From: an uncultured bacterium
GTDB lineage: Bacteria > Gemmatimonadota > Gemmatimonadetes > Longimicrobiales > RSA9
DNA length: 26,281 nt
Assembly: GCA_937889645.1 (NCBI GenBank)
Contig: CALBZE010000032.1
Location: 1-26,281, forward strand
Direction: 5' to 3'
Shown: positions 7,942-15,986 of the stretch, in pieces
How the letters are laid out: the number at the start of each line of letters is the position of its first letter
How positions within the stretch are numbered: the stretch's first letter is position 1
Made by a program: the position numbers and the translations under genes
The notes under the pieces: generated by a model
The model's database searches: none
The model's input: the letters and a program-made list of their open reading frames with translations, nothing else
What the model was told of the DNA's origin: nothing

Positions 7942-8982
7942 GTGAATTACGCCGAGCCGAAGGACATCACGATCATAGGCGGCGGGCCGACCGGCCTTTT
8001 CGCCGCTTTCTACGCCGGACTGCGCGGCGTGAGCGCGCGCATCATCGACTCGCTCCCCGAGCTGGGCGGCCAGCTCGCCGCGCTCTATCCCGAGAAGTAC
8101 ATCTACGACGTCGGCGGCTTCCCGCAGATCCTGGCGCGCGATCTGGTGGCCAACATGATCGAGCAGGGCACGCAGTTCGGCGTGGACGTGCGGCTCGAGG
8201 AGCAGGTCCAGGAGCTCCACCGCCAGGACGACGGCTTCGTCCTCACGACGAACAAGGCGGCCTACCCGACGAAGGCGGTCGTGATCGCCGCGGGGAAGGG
8301 CGCCTTCTCGCCCCGGACGCTCGAATGCCCCGGCTACGAGCGGCTGCTCGGGCGCGGGGTGAGCTACCACGTCAAAGACCCGTCGGAGTACGACGGGAAG
8401 CGCGTACTCATCGTCGGCGGCGGCGATTCGGCGGTCGACTGGGCGCTCAACCTCAAGGATCGCACGGAGCGGCTGATCCTGATCCACCGGCGCGAGGGGT
8501 TCCGCGCCCACGCGCACTCGATGGCGCTGCTGCGCGAGGCGGTCGATCAGGGCAAGGTCGAGCTCCTCACGCACCGCGAGCTGCGCGAGATCCACGGCGA
8601 GGAAGGCGTCTGCGCGGCGACGGTCTTCGACAACCGGACGGACGAGGAGCAGACGTTCGAGGTCGACGCGGTCCTCGCGCTCATCGGCTTCAAGCCGGAC
8701 CTCGGCCCGATCGCGACCTGGGGCCTCGAGCTCGAGCGGAATTCGATCAGGGTCAGCCAGACGATGGAGACCAACATCCCCGGTGTCTTCGCCGCCGGCG
8801 ACATCGTGACGTACGAGGGGAAGCTCGAGCTGATCGCGACAGGCTTCGCCGAGGCGGCGATCGCCGTCAACTACGCCGTTCACCACATCGATCCCAAGGC
8901 GCGGGTCAACCCGGGCCATTCGACGAACCTCAAGGTCTTCAAGGATCGCGAGCCCGCGATGGTGGAGACGTCGGGGACGTAG
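7942..8982 (+). CDS. Ferredoxin/flavodoxin-NADP(+) reductase, thioredoxin-reductase-like type
   Basis: FAD- and NADPH-binding flavoprotein of the YumC/FNR type 2 family. The FAD motif GGGPTG is at 13-18, followed by LFAAFYAGLRG. LPELGGQLAALYPEKYIYDVGGFP (given as positions 38-61) is the diagnostic segment separating this family from thioredoxin reductase. The NADPH motif GGGDSA is at 159-164 with HRRE at 182-185. The C-terminal FAAGDIV binds the flavin. There is no CxxC redox pair, which excludes thioredoxin reductase. I use GTG 7942 (346 aa, family-typical length); GTG 7897 is in frame and would add 15 unconserved residues. It presumably passes electrons between NADPH and ferredoxin; the neighbour at 9006 is a candidate partner by position only. 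Confidence 0.9.
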   Translation: MNYAEPKDITIIGGGPTGLFAAFYAGLRGVSARIIDSLPELGGQLAALYPEKYIYDVGGFPQILARDLVANMIEQGTQFGVDVRLEEQVQELHRQDDGFVLTTNKAAYPTKAVVIAAGKGAFSPRTLECPGYERLLGRGVSYHVKDPSEYDGKRVLIVGGGDSAVDWALNLKDRTERLILIHRREGFRAHAHSMALLREAVDQGKVELLTHRELREIHGEEGVCAATVFDNRTDEEQTFEVDAVLALIGFKPDLGPIATWGLELERNSIRVSQTMETNIPGVFAAGDIVTYEGKLELIATGFAEAAIAVNYAVHHIDPKARVNPGHSTNLKVFKDREPAMVETSGT

Positions 8983-9005
8983 GTGCTCGAAGGAACGCGG
9001 TAGAC

Positions 9006-9773
9006 ATGAGGTTCGTCATCCTGGGCGGGGGCTGCTACGGTAGCTTCTACGCCAGGCAGCTGTTGCGCGCCCGGGACGCCGGCGCGTTCGCGATCGACGA
9101 GGTCGTCGTCGTCGACCGTAACGAGTGGCCGCGGGCTCGGCGAGAGGTCGGGCCGTCTCCGGCGCTCCGCTTCGTGCAAGCCGAGTGGGACGATTTCCTG
9201 CGCCCGTACCTCGCCTCGCTCGACGCCGCGGCCGAAGACCGGTTCGTCCCGTCGCCCTTCACGCCTCACCTCGCGCTCGCCTGGCTGCTCGATCGCTTCC
9301 GGGGCGAACGGCCCGACCGGGAGTGGCGCCTCGAGCCGTTCCGTCGCTTCCCGGGCACTCCTTTCGAACGCCAGTCGGCCGGCGGCCCGCTCCTCGTGTC
9401 GCACGCCGACTGGATGTGTCCCGTCCACTGCATCGAGCCAGCGGTCTGCCCGGCCACCAGCGGCCCGCGCCACTGGGATCTGGACCGGACCGTGCGTGGC
9501 CTCGCGACGGTGCTCGAGGAGGCCGGCCAGCCGGTCGACCAGATACACCTCTTCCACTGCCACCACGTGACGTACGGCGTCGGCGCCTACCGGGCGGCCG
9601 CCGTGCGTGCCGCCTACGACCGGATCGCGGAGTGCGTGGACGGTCCGGCACGCGACCGGGTCGCCCGCTTCCTCGTCGGGACCATCTCGCATTGCCACGG
9701 CGCGCTGCACCTCCTGGAGAGCCGACCTGGCACGAATCCTGAAAAGTCGCCGTCGTCATTGCCTCCGGCCTGA
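9006..9773 (+). CDS. Unrecognised Cys/His-rich protein with Rossmann-like N-terminus
   Basis: I do not recognise this family. The 255-residue protein starts with a beta-strand plus glycine loop (FVILGGGCYGSFYARQLLRA), then VVVVDRNEW, as in NAD- or FAD-binding Rossmann folds. The rest is not a standard dehydrogenase. A cluster of cysteines lies at 138, 142 and 148 (MCPVHCIEPAVCPA), followed by histidine-rich segments at 181-187 (HLFHCHH) and 229-235 (HCHGALH); a further Cys sits in the glycine loop (Cys10). This layout suggests metal or Fe-S binding or redox-active thiols, but that is inference. It starts 23 nt after the ferredoxin-NADP reductase gene and ends 22 nt before the receiver gene, so all three are probably co-transcribed. 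Confidence 0.7.
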   Translation: MRFVILGGGCYGSFYARQLLRARDAGAFAIDEVVVVDRNEWPRARREVGPSPALRFVQAEWDDFLRPYLASLDAAAEDRFVPSPFTPHLALAWLLDRFRGERPDREWRLEPFRRFPGTPFERQSAGGPLLVSHADWMCPVHCIEPAVCPATSGPRHWDLDRTVRGLATVLEEAGQPVDQIHLFHCHHVTYGVGAYRAAAVRAAYDRIAECVDGPARDRVARFLVGTISHCHGALHLLESRPGTNPEKSPSSLPPA

Positions 9774-9795
9774 GTCACCCTCACCCGATGCGACG

Positions 9796-10182
9796 ATGGA
9801 GAACGGCAAGACGATCCTGATCGTCGAGGACAATGAGGACAACCTCATGGTTTATCGGACGATCCTCGAGCACGTGGGGTACGGTGTGATCGAGGCCCGC
9901 GACGGCGAGGAGGGGATCGCCCGCGCGCGGGAGAACCATCCGGACCTCATCCTGATGGACATCTCGATCCCCAGGATCGACGGGTGGGAGGCGACGCGGC
10001 GGCTGAAAGAGGAGGAAGACACGCGCGACATCCCGATCATCGCGTTGACGGCGCACGCGCTCGAGGAGGACCGCGAGAAGGCGCTCCGCGTGGGGTGCGA
10101 CGGCTATCTGGCCAAGCCGGTCGAGCCGCGCCGGGTCGTCGAGGAGGTCAGGCGCTACGTCGGGCCGGCGGAGGGTGAGTAA
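9796..10182 (+). CDS. Single-domain response regulator, DivK-like receiver
   Basis: A stand-alone CheY-fold receiver of 128 residues with no output domain, so it acts by protein-protein contact or as a phosphorelay intermediate. Catalytic residues are all present: acidic pair Glu11-Asp12 (VEDNEDN), phosphoacceptor Asp55 in ILMDISIP, Thr85 in ALTAHAL and Lys107 in LAKPVE. ILMDISIPRIDGWEATRRLK and the IPIIALTAHA pattern match DivK and hybrid-kinase C-terminal receivers rather than CheY. The ATG at 9796 is the natural start (IEDN-type start ten residues in). No histidine kinase is in the window. Confidence 0.9.
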   Translation: MENGKTILIVEDNEDNLMVYRTILEHVGYGVIEARDGEEGIARARENHPDLILMDISIPRIDGWEATRRLKEEEDTRDIPIIALTAHALEEDREKALRVGCDGYLAKPVEPRRVVEEVRRYVGPAEGE

Positions 10183-10268
10183 CGGACCGGCGCGCAGCGA
10201 GTGCCCGCCGGCGCAGGACTAGCGACGAGCCGGCGCGCGGCGAGTGATGGGCCAGCGCGCGCCGAATG
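10177..10268. repeat. Repeat family 2, copy A: degenerate 21-nt GC-rich tandem units
   Basis: Between two convergent genes, four to five degenerate units of about 21 nt, of the form GAGTGAYGGG-CCGGCGCGCGGC, run through the receiver stop codon and onward. The segment from ACTAG (10218) to about 10262 aligns with 18822-18866 downstream of fumC (ACTAG, CCGGCGCGC, AGT.ATGGG, GCG.GCGCG in the same order). GGCGCGCG and CGCGCGCC flanking the ATGGG core can form a hairpin. It may serve as a terminator or processing element for both genes. Confidence 0.5.
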
Positions 10269-10290
10269 ACGCGTGCCCGGACACCCCGGC

Positions 10291-10947
10291 TCACCACCCG
10301 AGCCAGCGCTCGAGCGCGCCGAGCGTGGCGAGACAGGCGGCGTCCTCGATCGAGCGGTCGATCGTCGCGACGCCGGGCAGGTGGGAGAGCCGTCGCCCGA
10401 ACGCCGCTTCGACCGAGACGAGGACGTAGCGGCGAGAGACGACCTCCAGGAAGTGCACGCCCTCGAGGCCGAAGGTGATCCCGCGGGTCGTCTTGGCGGC
10501 CGCATCGAGCACCGCACGCGCCGCCGCGCGGGCTCGCCCCAGCTCCGTGTCGACCTCGCGCGCCTCGCCGACCGCCGGATTCCCGCGCCGCGTCACATGC
10601 ACCCAACACGTGACCCAGTTGTCGGCCCGGTGCGACTCGAGGCGATCGAAGACGAGCCCCCGGCCGCGCCAGAGCGGGAGAGGGATCGCGTCTTCGTCGA
10701 CGAGGGCGACGTGTACGTCCTCGGCGCGGAAGATCAGCCCGCGGCGCGAGAGGAGGTCTGATACGGCGGTGCGGAGCACCGCGATCGACGAGCCGGGGGC
10801 GCCGGTGACGAACGCTTCGCGCAGGTGCTGGAGATCGCGCAACCAGATCGCCGCGGCGAGCACGCCGGGGATCTGTTCGACCTCGGCGACGATCTCGCGC
10901 TCGAGGTCGCGTGCGCCCTCGAAGCCGACGGTGACCGGGTCGCTCAC
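10291..10947 (-). CDS. Conserved-looking unknown protein, downstream member of a paralogous pair
   Basis: 218 residues, no family that I recognise. It aligns along most of its length with the upstream neighbour: an N-terminal domain (about 12-90) with an IPGVLAAAIWLRD start and a VLRTAVSDLL helix, and a C-terminal domain in which LGRARAAARAVLDAAA (136-151) corresponds to LGRAEAAARATFAALA, FGLEGVHFL corresponds to LGLEGVAIV, and the closing ALERWLG corresponds to ATNRWRG. No signal peptide or transmembrane helix. It starts with GTG directly after the TAG of the upstream gene (zero spacing), so the pair is co-translated and possibly a heteromer. Function unknown. Confidence 0.75.
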   Translation of the reverse strand: MSDPVTVGFEGARDLEREIVAEVEQIPGVLAAAIWLRDLQHLREAFVTGAPGSSIAVLRTAVSDLLSRRGLIFRAEDVHVALVDEDAIPLPLWRGRGLVFDRLESHRADNWVTCWVHVTRRGNPAVGEAREVDTELGRARAAARAVLDAAAKTTRGITFGLEGVHFLEVVSRRYVLVSVEAAFGRRLSHLPGVATIDRSIEDAACLATLGALERWLGW

Positions 10948-11709
10948 CTATTCGGACCCGCGCCAGCGGTTGGTTGCTTGAAGCGACGCATAGATCGCCG
11001 CTTCCTCCGGGGAGTTGTGCAGGTGCGCCGCTCCCGTGAGCGAAACGCGACGGCGCCCGTCGAGCGCGCGCGCGGCGACGAGGACGAACTCCCGACCGTG
11101 CGCCGTGACGATCGCGACGCCCTCGAGGCCGAGCCGATCCTCGCCGTGGCGCACGGCGAGCGCGGCGAACGTGGCTCTCGCGGCCGCTTCCGCACGGCCG
11201 AGCGGCGTGTCGTGCCCGTTCCCCCGACCCGTGTATTCGTCGGAGCCGATACGTAGCGCGACCGTGCAGGTCGCCCTGCGCGCGGCGTCGATGTTGGCGT
11301 CGTAGCCGAGATAGACGATGCGCGCACCCTCGGCCGCCGCGTCCGGCGTCGTGGTCCACGACTGCCCGGCCGGGGCCCCGGAACGCCGGCGCGTGGCCGG
11401 CCCGGCCGGCGCGTGCGGGATGTTCGCCACCGCCTCGGCGTGGAAACTCTCGGCCGCGGGAAGGGCGTCGGGGCTGACCTGCGCGACGCTGACGATCCGT
11501 CGGTCGATCTCGATGCCGAGCCCCGCGCTTAGTGCGGATTCGACGTTGCGGACGACCTGCTTGGGGTGCAGCTCCGTCGTCGCCAGGACGTGGATCTCCT
11601 GCAGCGTGCCCTCCGGCCCGGCGACGACGTGGGCGGAGTACACACCCGTCAGCGATTCGAGGAGCCGTTCGACACCGGCAAGCACGGAGGTCCTTCGTGA
11701 GTCGCTCAT
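10948..11709 (-). CDS. Conserved-looking unknown protein, upstream member of a paralogous pair
   Basis: 253 residues in three parts. Residues about 10-80 form an alpha/beta domain (VERLLESLTGVYSAHVV, then EIHVLATTELHPKQVVRNVESAL and IDRRIVSVAQV) that looks like a small ACT/ferredoxin-like regulatory or dimerisation fold. A Pro/Ala-rich linker of low complexity spans about 81-125. Residues about 130-250 form a second domain shared with the downstream paralogue. I recall the HPKQVVRNVESAL...ISVAQ signature from uncharacterised proteins of other phyla, but cannot name a function. Start: ATG complementary to 11707-11709; no Shine-Dalgarno sequence is evident. It is divergent from trxB across 321 bp. 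Confidence 0.75.
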   Translation of the reverse strand: MSDSRRTSVLAGVERLLESLTGVYSAHVVAGPEGTLQEIHVLATTELHPKQVVRNVESALSAGLGIEIDRRIVSVAQVSPDALPAAESFHAEAVANIPHAPAGPATRRRSGAPAGQSWTTTPDAAAEGARIVYLGYDANIDAARRATCTVALRIGSDEYTGRGNGHDTPLGRAEAAARATFAALAVRHGEDRLGLEGVAIVTAHGREFVLVAARALDGRRRVSLTGAAHLHNSPEEAAIYASLQATNRWRGSE

Positions 11710-12030
11710 AGGTGGCTAGCGGACACAGCATACCGAAGTTAGTGCGTCGCGATGGCCGGCGCCAGTTGGTCGTAGGGGGGCGCACGTATCCGTGCGTTGG
11801 GCCGCGGTCCCGGGGCGCGCGGTCGGCGCGGAGGGCGGGGGGCTCGGCCGTGCGGGCGGTGGGCTCCGCCCGCCCTTGCGGCGCGGCGCCGCGGGTGCGA
11901 CCCTACCGGGGCGGAGGCGCGGGCGGGAGCGGAGGCGCGGAACCGGGGCGTGGGAGTACGGATTCGCTCGACGGGATGACGCTCCCGCCGTCGCCACGAA
12001 ATCGGATACGCTCGGAGCAGAGAATCTGAA
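11710..12030. other. Divergent intergenic region upstream of trxB and the unknown pair
   Basis: No gene is seen. Two compact hairpins occur: CGCACG-TATC-CGTGCG at 11781-11796, and GCGGGCGG (11852-11859) pairing with CCGCCCGC (11866-11873) across a 6-nt loop. GTGCGTTGGG just after the first hairpin resembles the right arm of repeat family 1, but the left arm does not match. A TATGCT element reads toward the minus-strand gene about 17 nt before its ATG, without a convincing -35. GGAG at 12014-12017 is a possible ribosome-binding site for trxB. Confidence 0.4.
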
Positions 12031-13053
12031 ATGACGTCACGGACCCCAGAGAACCTTGTGATCATCGGATCCGGCCCCGCGGCCTGGACCGCCGCGATCT
12101 ACGCCGCCCGGGCGGACCTCTCGCCCGTGGTCTTCGAGGGCGAGCCGATCCAGACCATGCTCCCCGGCGGCCAGCTGATGAACACGACGGAGGTCGAGAA
12201 CTTCCCCGGCTTCCCGGACGGCGTCACCGGCCCTGAGCTGATGGACAGGATGCGGGCGCAGGCGCTGCGGTTCGGCACGCGCGTCGTCTCGGAGATGGTC
12301 GTCTCGGTCGACTTCTCGCGGCGGCCGTTCGTGATCCGTCCGAGCTACGGCGAGGAGGTCCTGGCGCGCGCGGTGATCGTGGCGACGGGCGCCAACGCGA
12401 AGTGGCTCGGGCTGCCGAACGAGCAGCGGCTGGCGCAGGCTGGCGGCGGCGTCTCCGCGTGCGCGGTGTGCGACGGCGCGCTCCCCTTCTTCCGCGACAA
12501 GGTGCTCGCCGTGGTCGGCGGCGGCGACAGCGCGATGGAGGAGGCGCTCTACCTGACGAAGTTCGCCTCGAAGGTCCTGGTCATCCACCGGCGCGACACG
12601 TTCCGGGCATCGCGGATCATGGCCGAGCGGGTCCTCGCACACCCGAAGATCGAGGTGCTGTGGAACAAGGTCGTCGTCGACGTGCTCGGCTACGACGAGA
12701 TCTCCGGGCTCCGGTTGGAGGACACGGTCACGGGCGAGATGTCGGAGATCGAGGTCGGCGGGCTCTTCGTCGCGATCGGGCACACGCCGAACACGACGTT
12801 CCTGCAGGGCCAGCTGGAGCTGACGCCGAACGGCTACATCAAGACGCAGCCGTGGCGGACGGCGACCAGCGTCGAGGGCGTCTTCGCCGCCGGCGACGTC
12901 ATGGACGACTACTACAGGCAGGCGATCACGGCGGCGGCGACCGGGTGCATGGCCGCGCTCGAGGCCGAGCGCTGGCTAGCGCACCACGGGATCGGCGAGG
13001 TGCCGGTGCTCGAGGCGGCCGACGCGCCGGCCGCCACGTCGCAGTCGGAGTGA
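12031..13053 (+). CDS. trxB: Thioredoxin-disulfide reductase
   Basis: NADPH-dependent flavoenzyme that keeps thioredoxin reduced. The FAD motif GSGPAAWTAAIYAARA is at 13-28, the redox-active CxxC is Cys144-Ala-Val-Cys147 followed by DGA, the NADPH motif GGGDSAMEEALYL begins at 163, and HRRDTFRAS follows. The C-terminal FAAGDVMD binds FAD, and YRQAITAAATGCMAALEAERWL is the family-typical end. The 340 residues include a short Ala/Ser-rich tail. Trp at 19 and the SGPAAW variant replace the commoner SGPAGYTAA but are seen in the family. The downstream PBP gene converges on it, and the two share a hairpin that contains both stop codons. Confidence 0.95.
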   Translation: MTSRTPENLVIIGSGPAAWTAAIYAARADLSPVVFEGEPIQTMLPGGQLMNTTEVENFPGFPDGVTGPELMDRMRAQALRFGTRVVSEMVVSVDFSRRPFVIRPSYGEEVLARAVIVATGANAKWLGLPNEQRLAQAGGGVSACAVCDGALPFFRDKVLAVVGGGDSAMEEALYLTKFASKVLVIHRRDTFRASRIMAERVLAHPKIEVLWNKVVVDVLGYDEISGLRLEDTVTGEMSEIEVGGLFVAIGHTPNTTFLQGQLELTPNGYIKTQPWRTATSVEGVFAAGDVMDDYYRQAITAAATGCMAALEAERWLAHHGIGEVPVLEAADAPAATSQSE

Positions 13054-13092
13054 GCGGCGCTCACGAGGCGCTCGCGCCCCGAGCGCCGCTCA
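13051..13092. terminator. Shared bidirectional hairpin containing both stop codons
   Basis: TGAGCGGCGCTC (13051-13062) is perfectly complementary to GAGCGCCGCTCA (13081-13092). The first three bases are the trxB stop codon, and the last three are the complement of the PBP stop codon on the minus strand. The 18-nt loop contains a smaller GGCG-CTCG-CGCC hairpin. There is no T-tract on either side, so it may block exonucleases or read-through rather than act as a classical intrinsic terminator. Confidence 0.6.
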
Positions 13093-15156
13093 GAAGATGC
13101 TCTTGAACCCGCGCCAGAGCCGGTCGAGGAGCCGTTCCATCCCCGACTCCGGGTGGAGCCGGCAGTATTCGAACGGCTCGGTGCCGGGCAGGAAGTACTC
13201 GAGTCGAGTGTCCTCGGGCGGGCACCGGCCCGTGGCGATGTGGCCGCTGGCGGTGTCGACGTGCACGCGGACCAGCGTCGCCGGCGGGCTCCACCCGGCG
13301 GGCGCGGGGCGAGACTCGTAGGCGCGGAGCATGAAGTCCGCCCATGCCGGCGCGGCGAGCGTGCCGCCGCTCGCGCCCGGCAGGATCGGCGTCGGTTGGT
13401 CGAAGCCGAGCCACACGCCGGCCACGAGGTCGGGCGTCATCCCGATGAACCAGGCGTCCTTCCCCTCGTTCGTCGTCCCCGTCTTCCCCGCCGCGGGGAG
13501 GTAGAACCCCGCCGAACGCACGGTCGCGCCGGTCCCGCGGTCGACCACGTCCTGGAGCAGGCTCAGCGTCAGGTAGGCGACGCCGTCGTCGAGGACTCGC
13601 TCGCGCCTCTCGTCGCGCTCCCAGAGCACGTTCCCGTCGGAATCCTCGACGCGCGTGACCAGCTTCGGCGTGACCCTGAAGCCGCCGTTGCCGAACGCCG
13701 CGTACGCCGCGACCAGCTCGGCCGGCACGACCTCGGCCGAGCCGAGGAAGATCGAGGGGTAGGGCGGGATCGGCGTGGAGATCCCGAGGCTGCCGGCGAA
13801 GCGCCCGACCTCGACCTCGCCGACCCAACGGCCGATCCGGACCGCCGCGTTGTTCGACGACCGCGCGAGCGCCGACCGGACCGACAGCGTCTCGACGGTG
13901 TCGGGCAGGTGGTCGCCGGGGCTCCACGACACGCCGCGAGCGTCGTCCACGACGATCGGGGAGACGTCGATGCGCGTGGTCACGGCGAGCCCGGCGTCGA
14001 TCGCGGCCGCGTAGACGATCGGCTTGAACGCGCTCCCCGGCTGACGGCGCGCCTGAAACGCACGGTCGAACTGGCTGAGCGCGAAGTCGCGGCCGCCGAC
14101 GAGCGCGCGGACCTCGCCGGTGTGCGGGTCGAGCGCTACGAGCATCCCCTGGAGATAGTTGGCCGTCGAATCCGGCCGCGCGTTCGGATCCGGGCGCGGG
14201 TGACGCCATGTGCCGTAAGCGCCGCTCTCGATGCGCTCGATCTGGCGCGTGAGCGCCGCCTGCGCCGCCGCCTGGAGCGCCGGGTCGATCCCGGTGTAGA
14301 CGCGCAGCCCCATGACGTCCGCGTCCGGGCCGAAGCGCTCGCGTAGCTCGCGTCGCACGGAGGCGACCACGTACGGCGCCGCGCCCGACGCTTCCACGGG
14401 CGCCGCCAGGCGGATCGGCTCCGCACGCGCCGCCTCCGCCTCGGCGCGCGTGATCACGCCCTCCCGCGCCATGACGTCCAGCACGACGTTGCGCCGCTGG
14501 ACCGCCCGGAGCGGGTGCCGCCTCGGGTTGTACCCCTCCGGGCTCTTCGCCAGCCCGATCAGGAGCGCGGCCTCGGCCGTGGTCACCTCCGAGACCGACT
14601 TGCCGAAGTACCCCTCCGCCGCCGCCTCCACGCCGTAGAGCCCCGAGCCCAGGTAGACCTGGTTCAGGTACAGCTCGAGGATGTCCTCCTTCGCGAACTC
14701 GTCCTCCAGCTTCGGCGCGAGTCGGATCTCGCAGATCTTTCGGGAGAGCGACTTCGTGCGCGGGAGCTGGTCGGGGAATACGTTCCGCGCGAGCTGCATC
14801 GGGATCGTGCTGAAGCCTTCCCGGAAGGAGAGCGACGTCGCGTTGCGCCAGACGGCCCGCAGCACGCCGCGCAGGTCCACGCCGCCGTGATCCCAGAAGC
14901 GCCTGTCCTCGACCGCCACGAGGCCGTCGCGCAGGACGGCGGGGATCTCGTCGTATTCGACAACGACGCGGCGCTGCGGCGAGAGGTCGGCGATCAGCGA
15001 GCCGTCCAGGGCGAAGACGCGGCTCGCCTCGGGCGGCCTGTAGTCGCGCAGGCCGGCGACGTCCGGACAGTCCGGGCCCACCGGGCCGAAGACGGTCGCC
15101 GCGAGGCCGAGCGGCACCGCGACGACGACGGCTGCTACGATGTATCGATACTTCAT
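13090..15156 (-). CDS. Class A penicillin-binding protein (PBP1A family)
   Basis: Bifunctional peptidoglycan synthase: GT51 transglycosylase plus transpeptidase. 688 residues with an N-terminal membrane anchor at about 5-25. Transglycosylase: catalytic Glu83 in VEDRRFWDHGGVD, then GFSTIPMQLARN (115-125) and KLEDEFAKEDILELYLN (149-165). The STIPMQLARN variant replaces the commoner STITQQL. Transpeptidase: Ser375 and Lys378 in GSAFK, SxN at 434-436 (SNN), and KTGT at 558-561. Two cysteines in the short C-terminal tail (645, 665) could form a periplasmic disulfide. Its ATG overlaps the stop of the upstream SDR gene (ATGA), so they are an operon. The symbol is left blank because mrcA/ponA usage varies. 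Confidence 0.93.
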   Translation of the reverse strand: MKYRYIVAAVVVAVPLGLAATVFGPVGPDCPDVAGLRDYRPPEASRVFALDGSLIADLSPQRRVVVEYDEIPAVLRDGLVAVEDRRFWDHGGVDLRGVLRAVWRNATSLSFREGFSTIPMQLARNVFPDQLPRTKSLSRKICEIRLAPKLEDEFAKEDILELYLNQVYLGSGLYGVEAAAEGYFGKSVSEVTTAEAALLIGLAKSPEGYNPRRHPLRAVQRRNVVLDVMAREGVITRAEAEAARAEPIRLAAPVEASGAAPYVVASVRRELRERFGPDADVMGLRVYTGIDPALQAAAQAALTRQIERIESGAYGTWRHPRPDPNARPDSTANYLQGMLVALDPHTGEVRALVGGRDFALSQFDRAFQARRQPGSAFKPIVYAAAIDAGLAVTTRIDVSPIVVDDARGVSWSPGDHLPDTVETLSVRSALARSSNNAAVRIGRWVGEVEVGRFAGSLGISTPIPPYPSIFLGSAEVVPAELVAAYAAFGNGGFRVTPKLVTRVEDSDGNVLWERDERRERVLDDGVAYLTLSLLQDVVDRGTGATVRSAGFYLPAAGKTGTTNEGKDAWFIGMTPDLVAGVWLGFDQPTPILPGASGGTLAAPAWADFMLRAYESRPAPAGWSPPATLVRVHVDTASGHIATGRCPPEDTRLEYFLPGTEPFEYCRLHPESGMERLLDRLWRGFKSIF

Positions 15157-15905
15157 GCCCGATGGATACCCCCGGAGACCAACATCCTTCCGCCGTCCAC
15201 CACGACGACCTCGCCGGTCACGAAGTCACTCTCGACGAGGTAGAGCAGGGCGCGCGCAACGTCCTCCGGGGTGCCGATCTTCTTGAGCGGCGCCCGCGCC
15301 ACGCTCTGCAGCAGCTCCTCCTCCGTATAGCCCTCCGGCGGGAGCACGGTTCCGGGGGCGATGCAATTGGCGCGGATGTCCGGGGCCAGCGCGAGGGCGA
15401 GGATCCGGGTAAGGTGGACCAGCCCGGCCTTGGATACGCTGTGATGCGCGTACGATGGCCAGGGCTGGAACGCCGAGAGGTCCGCGATGTTGACGATGAC
15501 GCCGCCGCCGTCGCGGCGCAGGAGCGGCACCGCCGCCTGCGAGAGCAGGAACGGCCCCTTCAGATTGACCGCCAGCACGCGGTCCCACTCCTCCTCCGTG
15601 ATCGCCAGGAGCGGCGCGGTCTCGAACGTGGACGCGTTGTTCACCAATACGTCCAGCCGGCCGAACGTCTCGGCCGTACGGCGGACCAGCATGTCTGCGA
15701 CTTCCTTGCTGGCGACGTCGCCCTGGACGGCGATCGCGCGCCGGCCGAGCGCCACGATGTCGGCGACGGTCTCCTCGGCCGCTTCCGCGGACCGGAAGTA
15801 GTTCACGACGACGTCCGCGCCGGCGCGGGCGAGGGCGAGGGAGAGCGCGCGCCCGACGCGACGGGCGCCGCCGGTGACCAGGGCGACCTTTCCGCTCAGA
15901 TCCAT
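15153..15905 (-). CDS. Short-chain dehydrogenase, pteridine-reductase-like (FolM/PTR1 type)
   Basis: NADPH-dependent SDR of 250 residues. The cofactor motif TGGARRVG (11-18) fits TGx3RxG, which is diagnostic of pteridine reductases. NNAS (89-92) replaces NNAG, and Asp142 sits where classical SDRs have Ser, as in PTR1 (Asp181). Cofactor Lys159 is present, but the residue four before it, normally the catalytic Tyr, is His155 (HHSVSKAGL); the nearest Tyr is 152. C-terminal GEVVVVDGG is family-typical. I start at ATG 15905 (MDLSGKVALV); an upstream in-frame start at 15941 would add an unconserved peptide. Possible role: dihydropteridine or folate reduction, unproven. Co-transcribed with the downstream PBP gene. 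Confidence 0.85.
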   Translation of the reverse strand: MDLSGKVALVTGGARRVGRALSLALARAGADVVVNYFRSAEAAEETVADIVALGRRAIAVQGDVASKEVADMLVRRTAETFGRLDVLVNNASTFETAPLLAITEEEWDRVLAVNLKGPFLLSQAAVPLLRRDGGGVIVNIADLSAFQPWPSYAHHSVSKAGLVHLTRILALALAPDIRANCIAPGTVLPPEGYTEEELLQSVARAPLKKIGTPEDVARALLYLVESDFVTGEVVVVDGGRMLVSGGIHRA

Positions 15906-15986
15906 GGGCTCAACAGTAGTGGCGAGCGGGGCGCGGAGCAATTAAACTGACCGCCGCTCGTGGGGCAGGGAGCGGAAGGAGGAATC

